DNA of 64,000 nt, taken from assembly GCA_947652115.1 (NCBI GenBank), contig OX393573.1:14010491-14074490 (forward strand). Direction: 5' to 3'. A program made the position numbers and the translations under genes. The stretch's first letter is position 1. Every line of letters starts with the position of its first letter. Below are positions 45,035 to 63,725 of this stretch, one piece after another. Below the pieces are notes generated by a model, which was not told the origin of the DNA, searched no databases, and worked only from the letters and a program-made list of their open reading frames with translations. This stretch comes from Blastomussa wellsi (Eukaryota > Cnidaria > Anthozoa > Scleractinia > Plerogyridae).

Positions 45035-48000
45035 GAAGAGCGCCACTGGGCTTATCAGAAGATGGCGATAAAGTAAATAAATATTATTATCATTATTTAG
45101 TATAACAATAATAATTATAATAATAATAACAATAATAATAGTAGTAATGACGTCATTGTCTGAGAGATTTTGAGGAGATACGGGCAGATCTTCTTTGCAA
45201 GCCTACAATCTTTAGTTGATTCTCGAGACATCGCAGAACTTACGTAACGGCAAGATCATTGATTTATGGAGGCGATTTGCAGACTGTCGTTAATAACGGT
45301 CTCACTCGTGAAAGGGTTCCTAGTTTCTTTGGTACCTTGGCTGTCACGCGGTTAACATTAGTATACATGTGATATCTCAGAGCCCAGAATTATGTTGATG
45401 ATAGTTTCTATTACTGATAACGATTATTATTGATTTTAAATTTACCTAGATACTACACACGCTCTGATTGGTCAGTAACCTATGTTCTATTGTACCAATA
45501 AACTCCCGCTTCTTCCTCGCGTTCTGATTGGCAGCACTAAGATCGACTACGCGTGAGGACAAACTATTACTTTAATGAAGTTCATTGTCTTATCTTTGAG
45601 CGCCAGATGGTTGAAACAGAAGCTATGATTGTCATAAACGACCATAATGCGAAAAATGTTGGATCAATAAAATTAATTTTCCGTCGCCCCACAGCTGGAG
45701 CAATTGAACTTGAGGGGGGAAAGAACCGAAGACACAGAGCCTAAAGTAATGAAAAGGATGACGAAAAACAGTTTCTGACGGCTCGTGATTTACAAGCTTT
45801 TCGAGAGTTATCCCAACATCCCGCGTGGTTTTATTTCACCGGTAAACCCCCTAGAAAGTGTGGTTAATTGCTTAATTAAGGGGTATGCTTCACATAACAC
45901 TTAACAAATGGATCACATTTTTTCCCTGGAGACCATAGAAAATATGAAAATGTTCCAAAACGTTACAATGAAAATGTTTCAAACTCAACTAACATGGAAC
46001 CACGAGCCGAAAAACAGCTTTTACACTTGAAGCCAACAACAAGGCATGTCAAATTTCGTTCCAAATGCGGCAGGAAAATTTTTAATGCTTTCTGAAATTA
46101 GCCTTGTGTTGCGTTCAACGTACATCATTCTACTACATAACGCTAGATATTTAGTTTTGCAATTTCGTACCAAACCGTAAACTTTTCCTTTAAATTGTCT
46201 AGCTTTAAACTACACTGAAGGACTTTGAAATTTTGTTAATCCATCGACTGTTTTTTCTAAACATTCTTTGCAGCTTGCTAACTATTCTTTCTGTGACGGA
46301 AGCAAAACAGACCTCTGCAAGAAGGACGAAGTAGGAGAATATCTCGAGATTGCACTAGTTATAAAAAGCAGAAAAGGCAAACCACCGAAGAAAGATAATG
46401 ACGATGGCGGCGATAGTGACGCTAAAAAGAAGAGAAAACTGCCATGTCGCAGAAACGACAGGTGCCCCAAACATTTCAAATTTGGTGACGAAGATGATGG
46501 CGATGAAATGATTGCTGCAAACAAGGTAGGGCAAACAATTTTAAGGGAGCTACGTCATATTTTGAATCATTTAGCGACGAACCAAACAATTAATTCCCTT
46601 TAAAATGTAAGAAATCTCAAAATAATAGTTTAATAAGGAAGAAAATAGCCAAAGAAGTCATGCTAAAGCAAAGGGGAACAAGGATGATTTAGGCTGTCTT
46701 ATTTCTTGTTAATTAGTTATAAAAATCGGAAATCTTCCTCTTTTCCTCTAAGTTTTAGGGATTTAAAATTCTATCACGCGGTTTGGGACTGGCACTAGTT
46801 CCACACGCGCAATCAGTTGATTTTTCAAAGCAGGCATTCCTCCAAATAATATTCGCTATTTAGCATTGCAAAACGATCCACAATCTTTTGCATTCAAGAC
46901 CGTCTTGAACAATCCCTTAGGAACTGTTCTAGATCTGTAGTAAAGAAGGACCCCCTTAAACTGCCGCGGATTACAAAATACGAATTTGAAAAAAATTAGG
47001 CTAAACCTTGACGAAGTTCCTTTAAATAAAGTCGGCGCGAGTATTTTTTGAAAACTGTGTGCCGTCGTGGAGAGCAAGACGAACGAGGAGCCCGAAATTT
47101 TAATTAATTATTGGTTATGCTTTAGCGTGCACTTTCTAGTTATGATGCAAGCAGAGAGTTTGAAGAGTCACATAAGTGCACGGCTAAAAGAATAAACCAA
47201 CTGCTTTATAACAACGCCAGTGGAAATGTTCGTCAAAAACCGCATCAAACTGGAACTCGCGAGTTTTATGCGGTTTTTGGTTTTAGCGTGCACTATTGGA
47301 TTTTGTACACACTTTTAGTAGAATCTTAGCTGTATTGGAAATCCGTGAATATGATTGGTTCTTCCTCTGTTTTCTGTTTAACAATTAGACTACGAGCCCG
47401 AGTTTATGACCGAATAGTCAGCGAGGCGCCGCCGAGTTGACTATCGCTCATAGAAAACGAGGGCGAGTAGTCCTTTTTTTTTAGTAGAAACTCTGAAGGC
47501 TTAAATTCCAAAAGCTACAAGAATTTTGTGAGCCAAAAGTCAAGATAAATCTTGCATTCAAAGAGCAAAGGCGCCCGCGATCGTTTTCTATCGGCGAATA
47601 GAAAACAGTGGGAGAACCAATCAGATTCACGGACTTCCAATAGAACACAGCTGATCGTCGATAGAAAACAGTCACGCGGCGTTTCTCTTTGAAGGCACCA
47701 TTTTTCTTTGTTTTTGGCTTAAAAGTACATAGTACTTCTTTACAGTTTCTACTAAAACAATTAGACTACTTGCCCTCGTTTTCTATGAGCGATAGTCAAC
47801 TCAGCTGCGCCTTGTTCACTATTTGCTCATAGAAAACTCGGACTCGTAGTCTGATCGTTAAATGTATACTGAATTTGATTGCGCGGCTGCTGTAAATTAT
47901 AACTCTGTTTTTTTTTTCCTTTTCAGTGCAAAAAAGACGGCAAGTTTGCTAACATGAGCGGTGATTTTCCCAAGATTGTGATGCAAGGAAACAAACATCG

Positions 48001-48175
48001 GCTGGTGTTCCGTGTGCCCAGGTTTAACGAGAGTGTTATTGTTGATCCAGGTGTAAATTTGGGAGATGATGACGACGACGACGGCGATGATGACGACGAC
48101 AATGCAGCATCGTCTATTCAGCTCAGTGTTTTCATGTTTGTCATCATGGCGACTTCTTTGTTTACTTTTATGTGA
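41226..48175 (+). CDS. SAARP/CARP-like (skeletal aspartic-acid-rich) protein with hydrophobic C-tail
   Basis: Four exons, 41226-41268, 44470-44906, 46274-46525 and 47927-48175, join in frame (981 nt, 326 residues). Exon 1 encodes the signal peptide MAGRISWFFVLAFIGA and ends in phase 1, matching exon 2. The mature part shows blocks I recognise from coral SAARP/CARP skeletal matrix proteins: CGGICMRVLKRSGK, FSVEVDYVKQLDKDGK, NSLASQDFDFSPL, AGNITFGDETFGVQNGTLKF, EVGEYLEIALVIKS, CPKHFKFG, VPRFNESVIVDPGVNLG. Those proteins bind calcium carbonate in the coral skeleton. Here the acidic part is short (Asp tract 291-302 plus a mixed Lys/Asp stretch near 200), and residues 308-326 are a hydrophobic tail (SVFMFVIMATSLFTF) after small residues, like a GPI-anchor signal. 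So it may be a membrane-tethered paralogue. Family assignment is from memory of the motifs. Confidence 0.82.
42397..42518 (+). other. Possible cassette exon in intron 1 of the SAARP-like gene
   Basis: After a good acceptor (tttttttctag) a phase-compatible frame of 39 codons runs to TGA 42516-42518 (VVAEYLKGFLKVDFTLNPK, then further to GRKVQ). Joined to exon 1 it would give a 54-residue secreted peptide in place of the long protein. It may be chance; no independent support. Confidence 0.3.
44965..45034. repeat. (ATT)n microsatellite
   Basis: About 70 bases of ATT repeats in intron 2 of the SAARP-like gene, with more degenerate ATA/ATT runs to 45140. Confidence 0.9.
47382..47868. mobile_element. 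Inverted duplication of a GACTACGAG-type unit
   Basis: Left arm 47382-47473 ('caattagactacgagcccga' ... 'gggcgagtagtcc') returns inverted at 47757-47868 ('ttagactacttgccctcg' ... 'gactcgtagtctg'). Each arm starts and ends with GACTAC/GTAGTC-like bases. A diverged single copy is at 55815-55895. Directly upstream of exon 4 of the SAARP-like gene. Confidence 0.65.
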
Positions 48176-48249
48176 GGGTGTTATTTGGCTTAAGTTCATT
48201 ATGCTTTTACATTAGCCTTTTTGGACAAACAGTCAGATGATACAAAATC

Positions 48250-48392
48250 CGCCATGCTGGAGGACAAGCTCCTTATTGTTATTCCCGCACTGGGACATCC
48301 AAAACAGAGAAAAGTCAAGCTTGACTGGATAAGGAAGTTTTGTTTGGCTGTGCCAGTGCGGGAATAATAATAAGCTTGCCCTCCATTATGGC
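48250..48392. mobile_element. Small inverted-repeat (MITE-like) element
   Basis: 'ccatgctggaggacaagct' ... 'attcccgcactggg' is mirrored by 'ccagtgcgggaataataat' ... 'ccctccattatggc'. A diverged relative is at 59660-59765. Confidence 0.7.
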
Positions 48393-49664
48393 AAATTTTT
48401 TACCATGTCACCGTTTGTTGCAAAAGGCTAACTCGGCTCTAAATTGAAAATGTTCAAGGTGGATCAAAGTGGTTATCATTTCAGCCTGGTTCACATTAAC
48501 GATATAACGACGTAACGGAAACCTCAGACAAACGAAAGAAACATTAAACACTGTACAAGTTGATGTTTTTTGTCACCAGAGTGAGAAACGCATAGCAGGG
48601 ACACAAAGATATAGGCAGAACAGCGTGCGGAAAAAGCTGATCTTTTCAGTTTATTGTCGTTGTAGCCATGTCGTCATGTAACTAGTGTGAACAAGGCTTT
48701 GCAGTTTTTTCCCTTGAGTATTTTCGTTTTTATAGTTCATTGTAGCGTCTCTTTATTCAATTTAACTTGAGACAAGGGAGAACTATCCTACGAAAGATGA
48801 ACTTTGTTGGTTTCTCCGAAGACGGAGTAACTTTGAGGTGTTGATCGAAACATTTCGACTGCCATGCCGGTAGTATTTATCAAGCGATGAGTTGATTATA
48901 CCTGTACCTATTTGTAGTACGGAAAACGAACAAACGTTAATCTTTCCTATCTTACGCCACGATGAACAGTAAACAGATCTTTAATAATACCTTTATCCTT
49001 TCGGATTAGCCCGTAAGTCGGCTCAGCATTTGGCAAAACACGCGAGCGGCGCGGGTTGAGTCTACGAGCGAAGCCATCTGGTAGAGCGGAGTCTGGTCAG
49101 GAAGCGCCAAGAAAGTCGCTTTTCTTGTTTCTCCAGGCTTCGCCTCTGCCCGCGCCAAATGTGAGTCTGCTTACAGAGGAGGATCTGGAGACGAATCATC
49201 GCATAATGATCTAAAGCCAATTTACTGCATGCATGTGTGTATTCAGATTTATTGATTTTGCACGTTTCTTCTGCATTATTGGTTTTTCATTTATAGAAAG
49301 CCAATTTAATTAATGCAACTCAAACACAACGAACGGGACAGGTGTCAATAATAACGCTAATTAAGGAATAAAACTCGTATAACTCTTGGGATTCTTTAAC
49401 AGTTCTTTAGTGATAATAGAGCTTATTCATTAATTTTCTAAACAATTTTGCTTAGCGTTTACATCTTCATTTTATCCTTTCATTGATGTCTAAACACCCC
49501 TGCATTTATTATTACTTTTCCCATTTGTTACTAAGCTCCGTGGCCTTGTCCCGTTTAAAGGGAATTTTGTACGTTGTGTCGTGAGTTGCAGTGCACAATT
49601 GACATTTAGTGGCTTTGAAATGAAGCTTACATTCTTTGACACTATTACACCTTTAGAGAAATTG
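48393..49664. other. Intergenic, no gene seen
   Basis: A GC-richer island at 49020-49165 stands out but holds no ORF or RNA I recognise. Confidence 0.35.
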
Positions 49665-50040
49665 GGTATAGGGGTGCCGCTTGAGGTTTGAAATACTGGC
49701 CCTTTTTAGGACAGAAATAAAGTCAAACACCTATCCTATTTAGGGCAAAGGAAAACATATTTATGCTGCTTGGCTAATATCTCGTCCTGAAAATGATATA
49801 ATGTTGACAGATGACTGGCTAAATAAATACTGATGAACATTTCTGATTTCAGATATGCTTAAAACTCGATGAAAGTCTTCAAGCCAAACCCTGTCTAGGA
49901 CGACTCCAAACCCTGTTTAGGACAGACTCGCTTGAATTATATACCCTGTTCAGGACTAAGGTGTCAAAAACCATACCCTATCGAGCGGCACGTCCCCGTA
50001 TAGCCCATACAAGGGAGCACTCCCGGGTGATATTATCACT
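49665..50040. repeat. Interspersed 'accctgtttaggac' repeat
   Basis: Contains 'gtataggggtgccgcttgag', 'cctatttagggcaaaggaaa' and 'accctgtttaggacagact'. Related to 3704-3860 and 8745-8930. Confidence 0.55.
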
Positions 50041-50481
50041 GCCCAAACGTAGGGGATGTAACACTTGATCAACGCGTGTTCGCCACTCGTTCGATAAGTT
50101 GTTAGCAGAGTTGGACACACACTTGTTCAACAGTGTAGCTTGCAGTTGTTTCGTTCAATGAAAGGGCTGGAAAAATGGCAATATGGCTGACACAAGTGTT
50201 AGAATTTTGAAATTATTGTTGGTCGATTCCAAGAAGTGATTTCGATTTCGCCATCTTCTTACATCGTACCGCTGTGAACTTGTTTAATCCGAGAAATATG
50301 TAGCGTACCAGGTTGCTTGGCTGAGCGAAAGTAGCTAATTTAAGAACGCCAAGGCTAAAATAGTTCATAGTTCTTAACGGAGGCTAAGGTTGACATCTAG
50401 CTGGGAACGTTAATTTTCTCATTTACTGTGAAAAAAAAAATAAATAACTACAACATGAACTAGAATTATATAATCAGCCCA

Positions 50482-50760
50482 ATTATGGACGCATCTCGAT
50501 TGGTTCCAACCTATGATCTATTAAAGGACACGCACTGATGACGTTTATATTTTGTTTCGTTATTATATAAGACAGATAGATTTCATGTTGCCGCGCGTCT
50601 GTTCAGCAATAGATCACAGAAGACGTCAAAATGTGGTAAGAAAATCAGTAACACACTCGAGCTCGGCTATCGCCTCGTGTGCCACTTTTTTGTTCTTGCC
50701 ACATTTTAACGTCATCAGTGATCTATTACTGAACAGACACACGGCAACATGGAATCTGAA
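50482..50760 (+). mobile_element. Inverted-repeat (MITE-like) element, second copy
   Basis: Reverse-orientation relative of 5773-6056: 'tggacgcatctcgattggtt', 'gttcagcaatagatcacag', then the mirrored 'gtgatctattactgaacaga'. The two copies define the element ends fairly well. Confidence 0.7.
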
Positions 50761-52414
50761 AGTGAGAAATGATCGTCGAAGTGAATTTCCAATTTAAACA
50801 ATTGGAGCAAAGAAGCCTGTCCCCAATCCCCAAAACAATAGCAACTGACACAGGCCAGTTCAATCCCCGGAAACTGGTTTGGGATTCCAACATGGCCGCG
50901 GTTTGTTTGTTTTGGGACACCAATGTGGCTTATGCATTTGATGTCTTTTAAAAACAGGCCTCCTGTAGTACCCCTATACGCCGACATGGGTCAAGTACCC
51001 CCCCCCCCCCTCCAATCCAGACAAGATTTTTGTTCATTATCGTGGACAGAAATATATTCTCATTACAATTGCAGCTTTTATATTATCTATAATGAATGCT
51101 TAAGGCATTATTTATATTTCCTGCTTAAAAATGAAATAAATTCTTCAAATCATACTACCGTAATATTTTTTTAATTTTCACATTTTTTTAAATATTTATT
51201 TACTGATGTAATCAAAAAGGTGCTGGCTTTTAATTTCTAAAATCTGACAAGGCATAAAAGAAGGAAATGTAAAAATAAAGGTCTTTAAATCCACGTACTA
51301 CCTGATTGCAGGACTGTGGCCACGTTTTGTTTCTCTCCCCCTCCCCACCCCTCACGCTCACGCTTGAATAGCACTGGATCACAACAGCTCTCTCTCTCTT
51401 GTTGTGTCTAATCATTTGGTAAATCTGACACTCGCAAGTTTTTACCGTCCATTAACTGTAATACATATTTTAAGAGGCTAGTACTGTGGATGATGTGACA
51501 ACTGTATTTGCTGATCAGCTATCTGCTATCTGATTGGCTAAGAAGTGAATGAGTGGTATCACGTTTTAAGGCAGTCATTTTCTTTAAGCCCCCGTGGAAG
51601 GCTTGTTTTTCAAACCGAAATATCGGGCAAATATATTGAACTTGTTTTAATGTGATTTTATTTCTGTTTTAATTTCTTCTCTTCGCCGTGGGGATCAGTC
51701 CGTTTTTTGCATAGTATCTCAAGTTTAAAGACATCTTTTGACAAGTATATTTCTTTCTATGATGGCAATGATGGCGTTCAAACGAGGCATGAATCTATTT
51801 CTACTTTAAATCTTCGACTCGTCTGGTAAGACAAGACTGTACTGTCTTGAAAGCTACCTTTGTAAGAGTTATCTGCTTTTTTTCTGATTAACTTAAAAAC
51901 GTCCCTTATACTATTTATCCTAAGTGACGTTCGCTGTTCCTACTTCTATAATTATTATATTAAATCAAACAGAAAAGTTACAATTACAATGAGGTCTTCT
52001 CCACACCCCTTCCATTAATCTTGCTGTTCACGCTGCACGGCTGCACTTCAATTTTCTTTAGGGAGGCATGGCCGCTGCAGCTGCTGTCATTTTCTACAGA
52101 GCTTTTCTTTGCGCTATTTTCATCACTTATTGCTGGGAAAATCACGTGTATCTTTCTCTTGAACCGTTCTCTGATCTGTTAGAATGTCGAAAACAACGGT
52201 TTAAAGTTAATTTCTCCATAACCCAACCCACCATGATACATAAACAGTCCTGTATTGCTTTTATAAAATATTTCTTCAAAATACGCACGAAACTGAAACG
52301 TCACAACCGTCTTTACATACTCTCATCTAAACACACCTATCAACCAATAAGAGCGCGCGTAGTATCTCAGTTATTTTATAATGTCTAATATTGTCCAGCA
52401 TCTCTCAAATGAAT
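50761..52414. other. Repeat remnants and AT-rich spacer
   Basis: 'cccctatacgccgacatggg' plus a C run (50960-51011) is an inverted piece of the 3704 repeat family. The rest shows no gene. C-terminal exons of the adhesion GPCR could lie here but I could not identify any. Confidence 0.4.
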
Positions 52415-52540
52415 TCAGTTAGAAACTTTGACCCAAGCAACCGAGTTTGATTTCGATTGTTTCATAAAGCTAACAGTGAATTTTTTTGTTTGCTTTCGAG
52501 ATAAAATAAATGAAAAGAAAGATCTCTTACAGTTTCTTAC

Positions 52541-59545
<7,005 letters not shown>

Positions 59546-59659
59546 CTGTTGAAAATCATGGTGAAAGTCAATAGCGGCAATTATTTTACTATTGACACCA
59601 ATATGTTTGTTTAAATTTCAAACTATTAGACCGTTTACAACAAACAGTCATTGTATGCA

Positions 59660-59765
59660 GAATCCATGCTGGATGGCAAGCCTATAATTATTCTCGCACT
59701 AGGAAATCCAAAACAAAGAACATTCAAGCTTGCCTGGATAAAGTCGCTTTGTTTCGGAGGCTGTT
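59660..59765 (+). repeat. Diverged copy of the 48250 element
   Basis: 'ccatgctggatggcaagcct', 'tctcgcactaggaaatccaa' and 'caagcttgcctggataaag' follow the order of 48250-48345. Confidence 0.55.
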
Positions 59766-59912
59766 GTTTTCTTTTGCTAGCCTGCGAGCAGGTTACGGCT
59801 AGACAGGGGTGGGTCGGGGGCGGTTGGGCATCGTACCCTACCCACCACGACCCATCCCCGGAGGCTGTTCACAGGCTATCAAATTTTTCAAATATGGTAT
59901 CATTTTTTCCAG

Positions 59913-60208
59913 GAAAATGCTAGTCAATGTTTTCCTAAGGAATAAAAAGTGCCATATTTAACTGTAGAGGCCAGACGTTTCGGGCATAGCCCTTCATCAG
60001 TGGATGTCCGTTGATTTCAGTTACAAAACTAGCTTGCGCCATGAAGCTAGATTTAAGTATAAAGGAGCGCGCGCTAGAGATCAACGTGCAACGACCTAAA
60101 TAAATCTAAAGTCATCCACTGATGAAGGGCTATGCTCGAAACGTGTGGCCTCTACAGTTAAATATGGCCCTTTTTATTCCTTAGGGAAAACATTGACTAG
60201 CAATTTTC
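59913..60208. mobile_element. Foldback element with hammerhead-like core in both arms (second family)
   Basis: 'gctagtcaatgttttcctaa' ... 'atatttaactgtagaggcc' is mirrored by 'ggcctctacagttaaatat' ... 'gggaaaacattgactagc'. The left arm read on the minus strand (60006-59968) has CCA, CTGATGA, A, GGGCTATGCCC, GAAACGTC, TGG. The right arm on the plus strand (60112-60150) has the same core but GAAACGTG. Spacer of about 105 bases. Confidence 0.75.
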
Positions 60209-60251
60209 TGTATATAAGTACAAATGCCACGCAGCTCAACGTATTTTTCTC

Positions 60252-60263
60252 CGCCAACTTCTT
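60252..60263. repeat. Target-site duplication of the LINE, left copy
   Basis: CGCCAACTTCTT, identical to 63714-63725; adjoins the LINE poly(A) (T run on this strand). Confidence 0.9.
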
Positions 60264-63200
60264 CTTTTTTTTTTTTTTTGTATTTTATTGTTTTTATTCA
60301 TCTTGAAACGTTAAATACACTAACAAATACATGTAGATACAAAACACATACACGGTAGACGGTAGACCTCTTTACACGTGTTACACACATTCATTTTTAA
60401 ACACTTAGCTACGAGTGCACTGCAGTATTTATACCAGTATCAGTGAACTTGCCCCACTTTTTCAAATGGAAGGACAACTTGTTACGCGATTTGGCAACCA
60501 TCGTTTCAAGCTGGTGAATCATTTTTATCATAGCGATTAATACCATAATGGATGGTTTAGTTTTGTTACATCTGCAGGAATAAATGTACTTTTTTGCAAT
60601 CAACAAGATATGGTTTACAAATAAGTCTCTATTACAATCCATTATACCAAACATTATATCTTTATTAGATAGAGGTTCGATTCCAATGCCTTGGTTGTCC
60701 ATCCATTTTATAACTTCCGCCCAAAAATTCTTAGTGTAGTGGCAAGATATAAAAAGATGTTCAAGAGATTCGTCTGCTTCTCCACAAAAGGAGCAAGCTG
60801 GAGATGGAATTATTCCAATTTTGCTGAGGAGGACATTTGTGGCAAGACATCTGTTTAGTAGTTTATATTGAAATGCCCGTGATTTTGCGTCCAATGCAAC
60901 ACGATGTGGTAGGCTGTATATTTTTTTCCAATCTAGTTCATCGGATGCGAATTGAGCGTTGTATTTGAGTTGAGCTGTTGGAGGAGTAATGGTTCTATTA
61001 CGAAATTCCTTATAAATAAGCTTTGATTCGGCTTTGTGGAGTAAGACATTTTTACCATTTAAGTGTAGCTGAACTTGATTTTGTAAGTTGAAAGGCTCGA
61101 TGACAGAATGACTACATGTTTTTAGAAGAGCGCGCCATTCAGTTGGGAGAGCATCAATTACACAGGTAAGTCTGAAAGCATCTAACGGTGAAATATTCAA
61201 TTCTCGAAGATGATGAGTTAGAAGCTTATTGTCTTCATAAATCAGATCTCCTATTCTGAGAATGCCTTTGTTTGCTAACCTATTGTAATAGACAGACTTA
61301 CCATCCGCACAAATAGCTTTGTTATTCCATAAAATTATTTTTGAAAAATCTGGACCGGTGGGATTTTGTAAGCCGCATTGCTTTGCAGCAGAGCATTCTG
61401 CAAAGTATTTAAAGCATTCCTCATAAAACATTGGAAGCTTGATGGGCAAGGTTTTTATATTATAGTCGCAACATAGGATAAATTTACCTCCAACTGGTTT
61501 TAGATAATGCAGAAGTATAGTTTTCCAACTGCTCGGTTGTTCACTTGCCAGTCGTTTACAGCAAAGTATTCTTTGGGTTTTAATAATGGAATCTAGGTGT
61601 GGAGCTTTAAGCCCACCATCTTCGATGTCACTGATAAGCGCTAGGCGTTTAATTTTGTCTTTTCCTTTCCAAATGAAATTAAAAATAATTTTATTGGCCT
61701 CTATCACAAATTCTTTGCCTAAGCAGATCATGCTTGCTCGATAAAGGAATATTGGAATGATGAATGCCTTGACAATTTGAATCCTGCCAATAATAGTGAG
61801 ATCTCTCCATTTCCATATCTTTAGCTTTTTCTTAATAGAAGTGATTAATTCGTCAAAATTTAACTTTTGTTTGACGCGATAATCATATGTAAAATGAATT
61901 CCCAGAATTTTAACATAAGTTTTTATTTTAAAAGTTTTAAAAGGGGTGTGGTTGAGTGATGAGTGAATACAATCACCCAGTAACATCATTTCCGACTTAT
62001 CGTGATTTATTCTCAGACCAGAACACTCTCCAAAGCTGTTTAAAAGTTCTAAAAACTTCAATAAAGAAGTGTCATTTGTTAGAAAAGCGGTTAGGTCATC
62101 TGCAAAGAGTTCTAATTTAATTTCTTCTCCATCCACCATAATACCCTGGACATTCTTGTTGCTTCGTATACTAATAGTCAAAATCTCCAAGACAATAATG
62201 AACAAATAAGAGGATAGCGGATCTCCCTGCCTAACCCCCCGCTGAACCTCAAACGGGGCAGTGGAGAAACCATTGTTCAAAACACAGCTTGATATATTGT
62301 TATAGAATGTCTGAATCCATTGTCTGAAGGATGGTCCGAAATGAAAAGCAGACAGAGTACGAAACAGGAAATCTCTGCTTACAGAGTCAAAGGCTTTCTT
62401 GAAATCAATTGAGATCAACCTTCCTTCAATTTGGTATCTTTTTGTGTAGTCCAAAATGTCCTCGATAGACCTTACGGCATCGCAAATAGTCCTGTCCTTC
62501 ACATATGCACATTGATTGTGATGAATGACACTAGGTAGAACAGCCTCGAGTCTTTTGGCGATAGCTTTAGAAGCAATTTTTACATCAACGTTAATTAGAG
62601 ATATAGGTCTCCAGTTAGCTATAACCCTCCCATCTTTGTCTTTTTTTTCAATAAGTGTGATAATAGCACGCTTCTGTGAATTCGATAATTCTCCATGATC
62701 ATAAGAGTAATTTAAACTTTCGACCATTAAATTACCTACGATATTCCAAAAAACCTTATAGAATTCTGCAGTTAAACCGTCATCACCTGGCGACTTATTG
62801 TTTTCAAATAATTGGAGACTCTTAAAGCATTCATCAATCGTTAATTTCCCTTCGCAAGCCTGAGCGTTTTCTGCAGTGAGTTTTGGTATTTCTGGATTCT
62901 TTAGAAAGGAGCTTAGTAAATTTTCGGAAGGTGTTAAAGAATCGGCCTTATACAGGTCCGAGTAGAACTTCTCAATCTCTTGCAATATTTCTTTGGGGTT
63001 AGTAATTAAAATACCATCCTTATTGAACACCTTGCGCACGGAACTTTTAGCTTTCTTATGTGATTCTAGATTTAGGAAGTACTTGTTACTCTTTTCTCCT
63101 TTTTCATACCAAGTTGCTCTGGATCGAACAATTGCTCCTTGAGCTAAGTTTTCATATATGCTGTTGTACTCTAATTTTAAAATTTCTAACTGTTCAGAAT

Positions 63201-63713
63201 TTTCCAAGGAAGGACATCTCCCACAGTTTTCCTCACAAGTCTTCAAAGCAGCCTCAATGTCAGAAATCTTTTCCCTCCTTTTACGTGCCTTGTCTTTGCC
63301 ATATTTAATCGACGCTTGCCTTATTCTGTATTTAATTAAATCCCATAATACTCTTTTATCGCTAATTTCCTTAAACTCTTCTAACCAGGTTGGCATGCTA
63401 TCATTTAGCAATGTAACAAAATTGACATCTTCTGCCAAACTAGCATTGAATTTCCAGAACGAAGGACCATGCTTTTGTCTGTCTATATTATTAAAATGGA
63501 GGGAAATAGCCGAGTGGTCGGAATTGATCGAAGAAATAATGTCAGGTTTTTCTATATCCTCTTGACAGACATCGCATATTAGCCAATAATCTAATCTCCT
63601 CTGAATTAATGGATTTTTCTGCCTCCAAGTGAAACGTTTCGTTTCAGGATTCCTTATTCTCCATATGTCTACCAAATCGTAATCTAGGCATAAATCTTGG
63701 ATGCCAAGTTGGA
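60264..63713 (-). mobile_element. 5'-truncated L1/Tx1-like LINE insertion
   Basis: The insertion is bounded by a 12-bp target duplication (60252-60263 and 63714-63725). It has a 3' poly(A) tail of about 17 (T run 60265-60282) and lacks its 5' end, the normal mark of incomplete target-primed reverse transcription. The retained part carries one long open frame. Confidence 0.93.
60409..63713 (-). CDS. LINE ORF2 (endonuclease C-terminus, reverse transcriptase, zinc knuckle)
   Basis: The open frame runs from the truncation point at 63713 to a stop at 60409-60411, about 1100 codons with no internal stop. Start of the frame: the end of the apurinic endonuclease domain (LVDIWRIRNPETKRFTWRQ, RRLDYWLIC, SDHSAI). 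Then the reverse transcriptase: NWRPISLINVDVKIASKAIA, LISIDFKKAFDSVSRDFLF, GVRQGDPLSSYLFI, and the catalytic LFADD. Near the C-terminus is a Cys-His motif, CSFCGEADESLEHLFISC. The motif spellings fit the L1/Tx1 group. The protein would nick target DNA and copy its own RNA, but without the endonuclease N-terminus this copy cannot move itself. No true start codon remains; the first ATG-like start is lost with the 5' end. Confidence 0.93.
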
Positions 63714-63725
63714 CGCCAACTTCTT
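63714..63725. repeat. Target-site duplication of the LINE, right copy
   Basis: CGCCAACTTCTT, identical to 60252-60263. Confidence 0.9.

Noticed and set aside
52415..52540. Read-through C-terminal tail of the adhesion GPCR
   Set aside because: A good donor (GTAAGA) follows the TM7 exon, so the 41-codon extension may be intron. Left out of the model but noted as possible.
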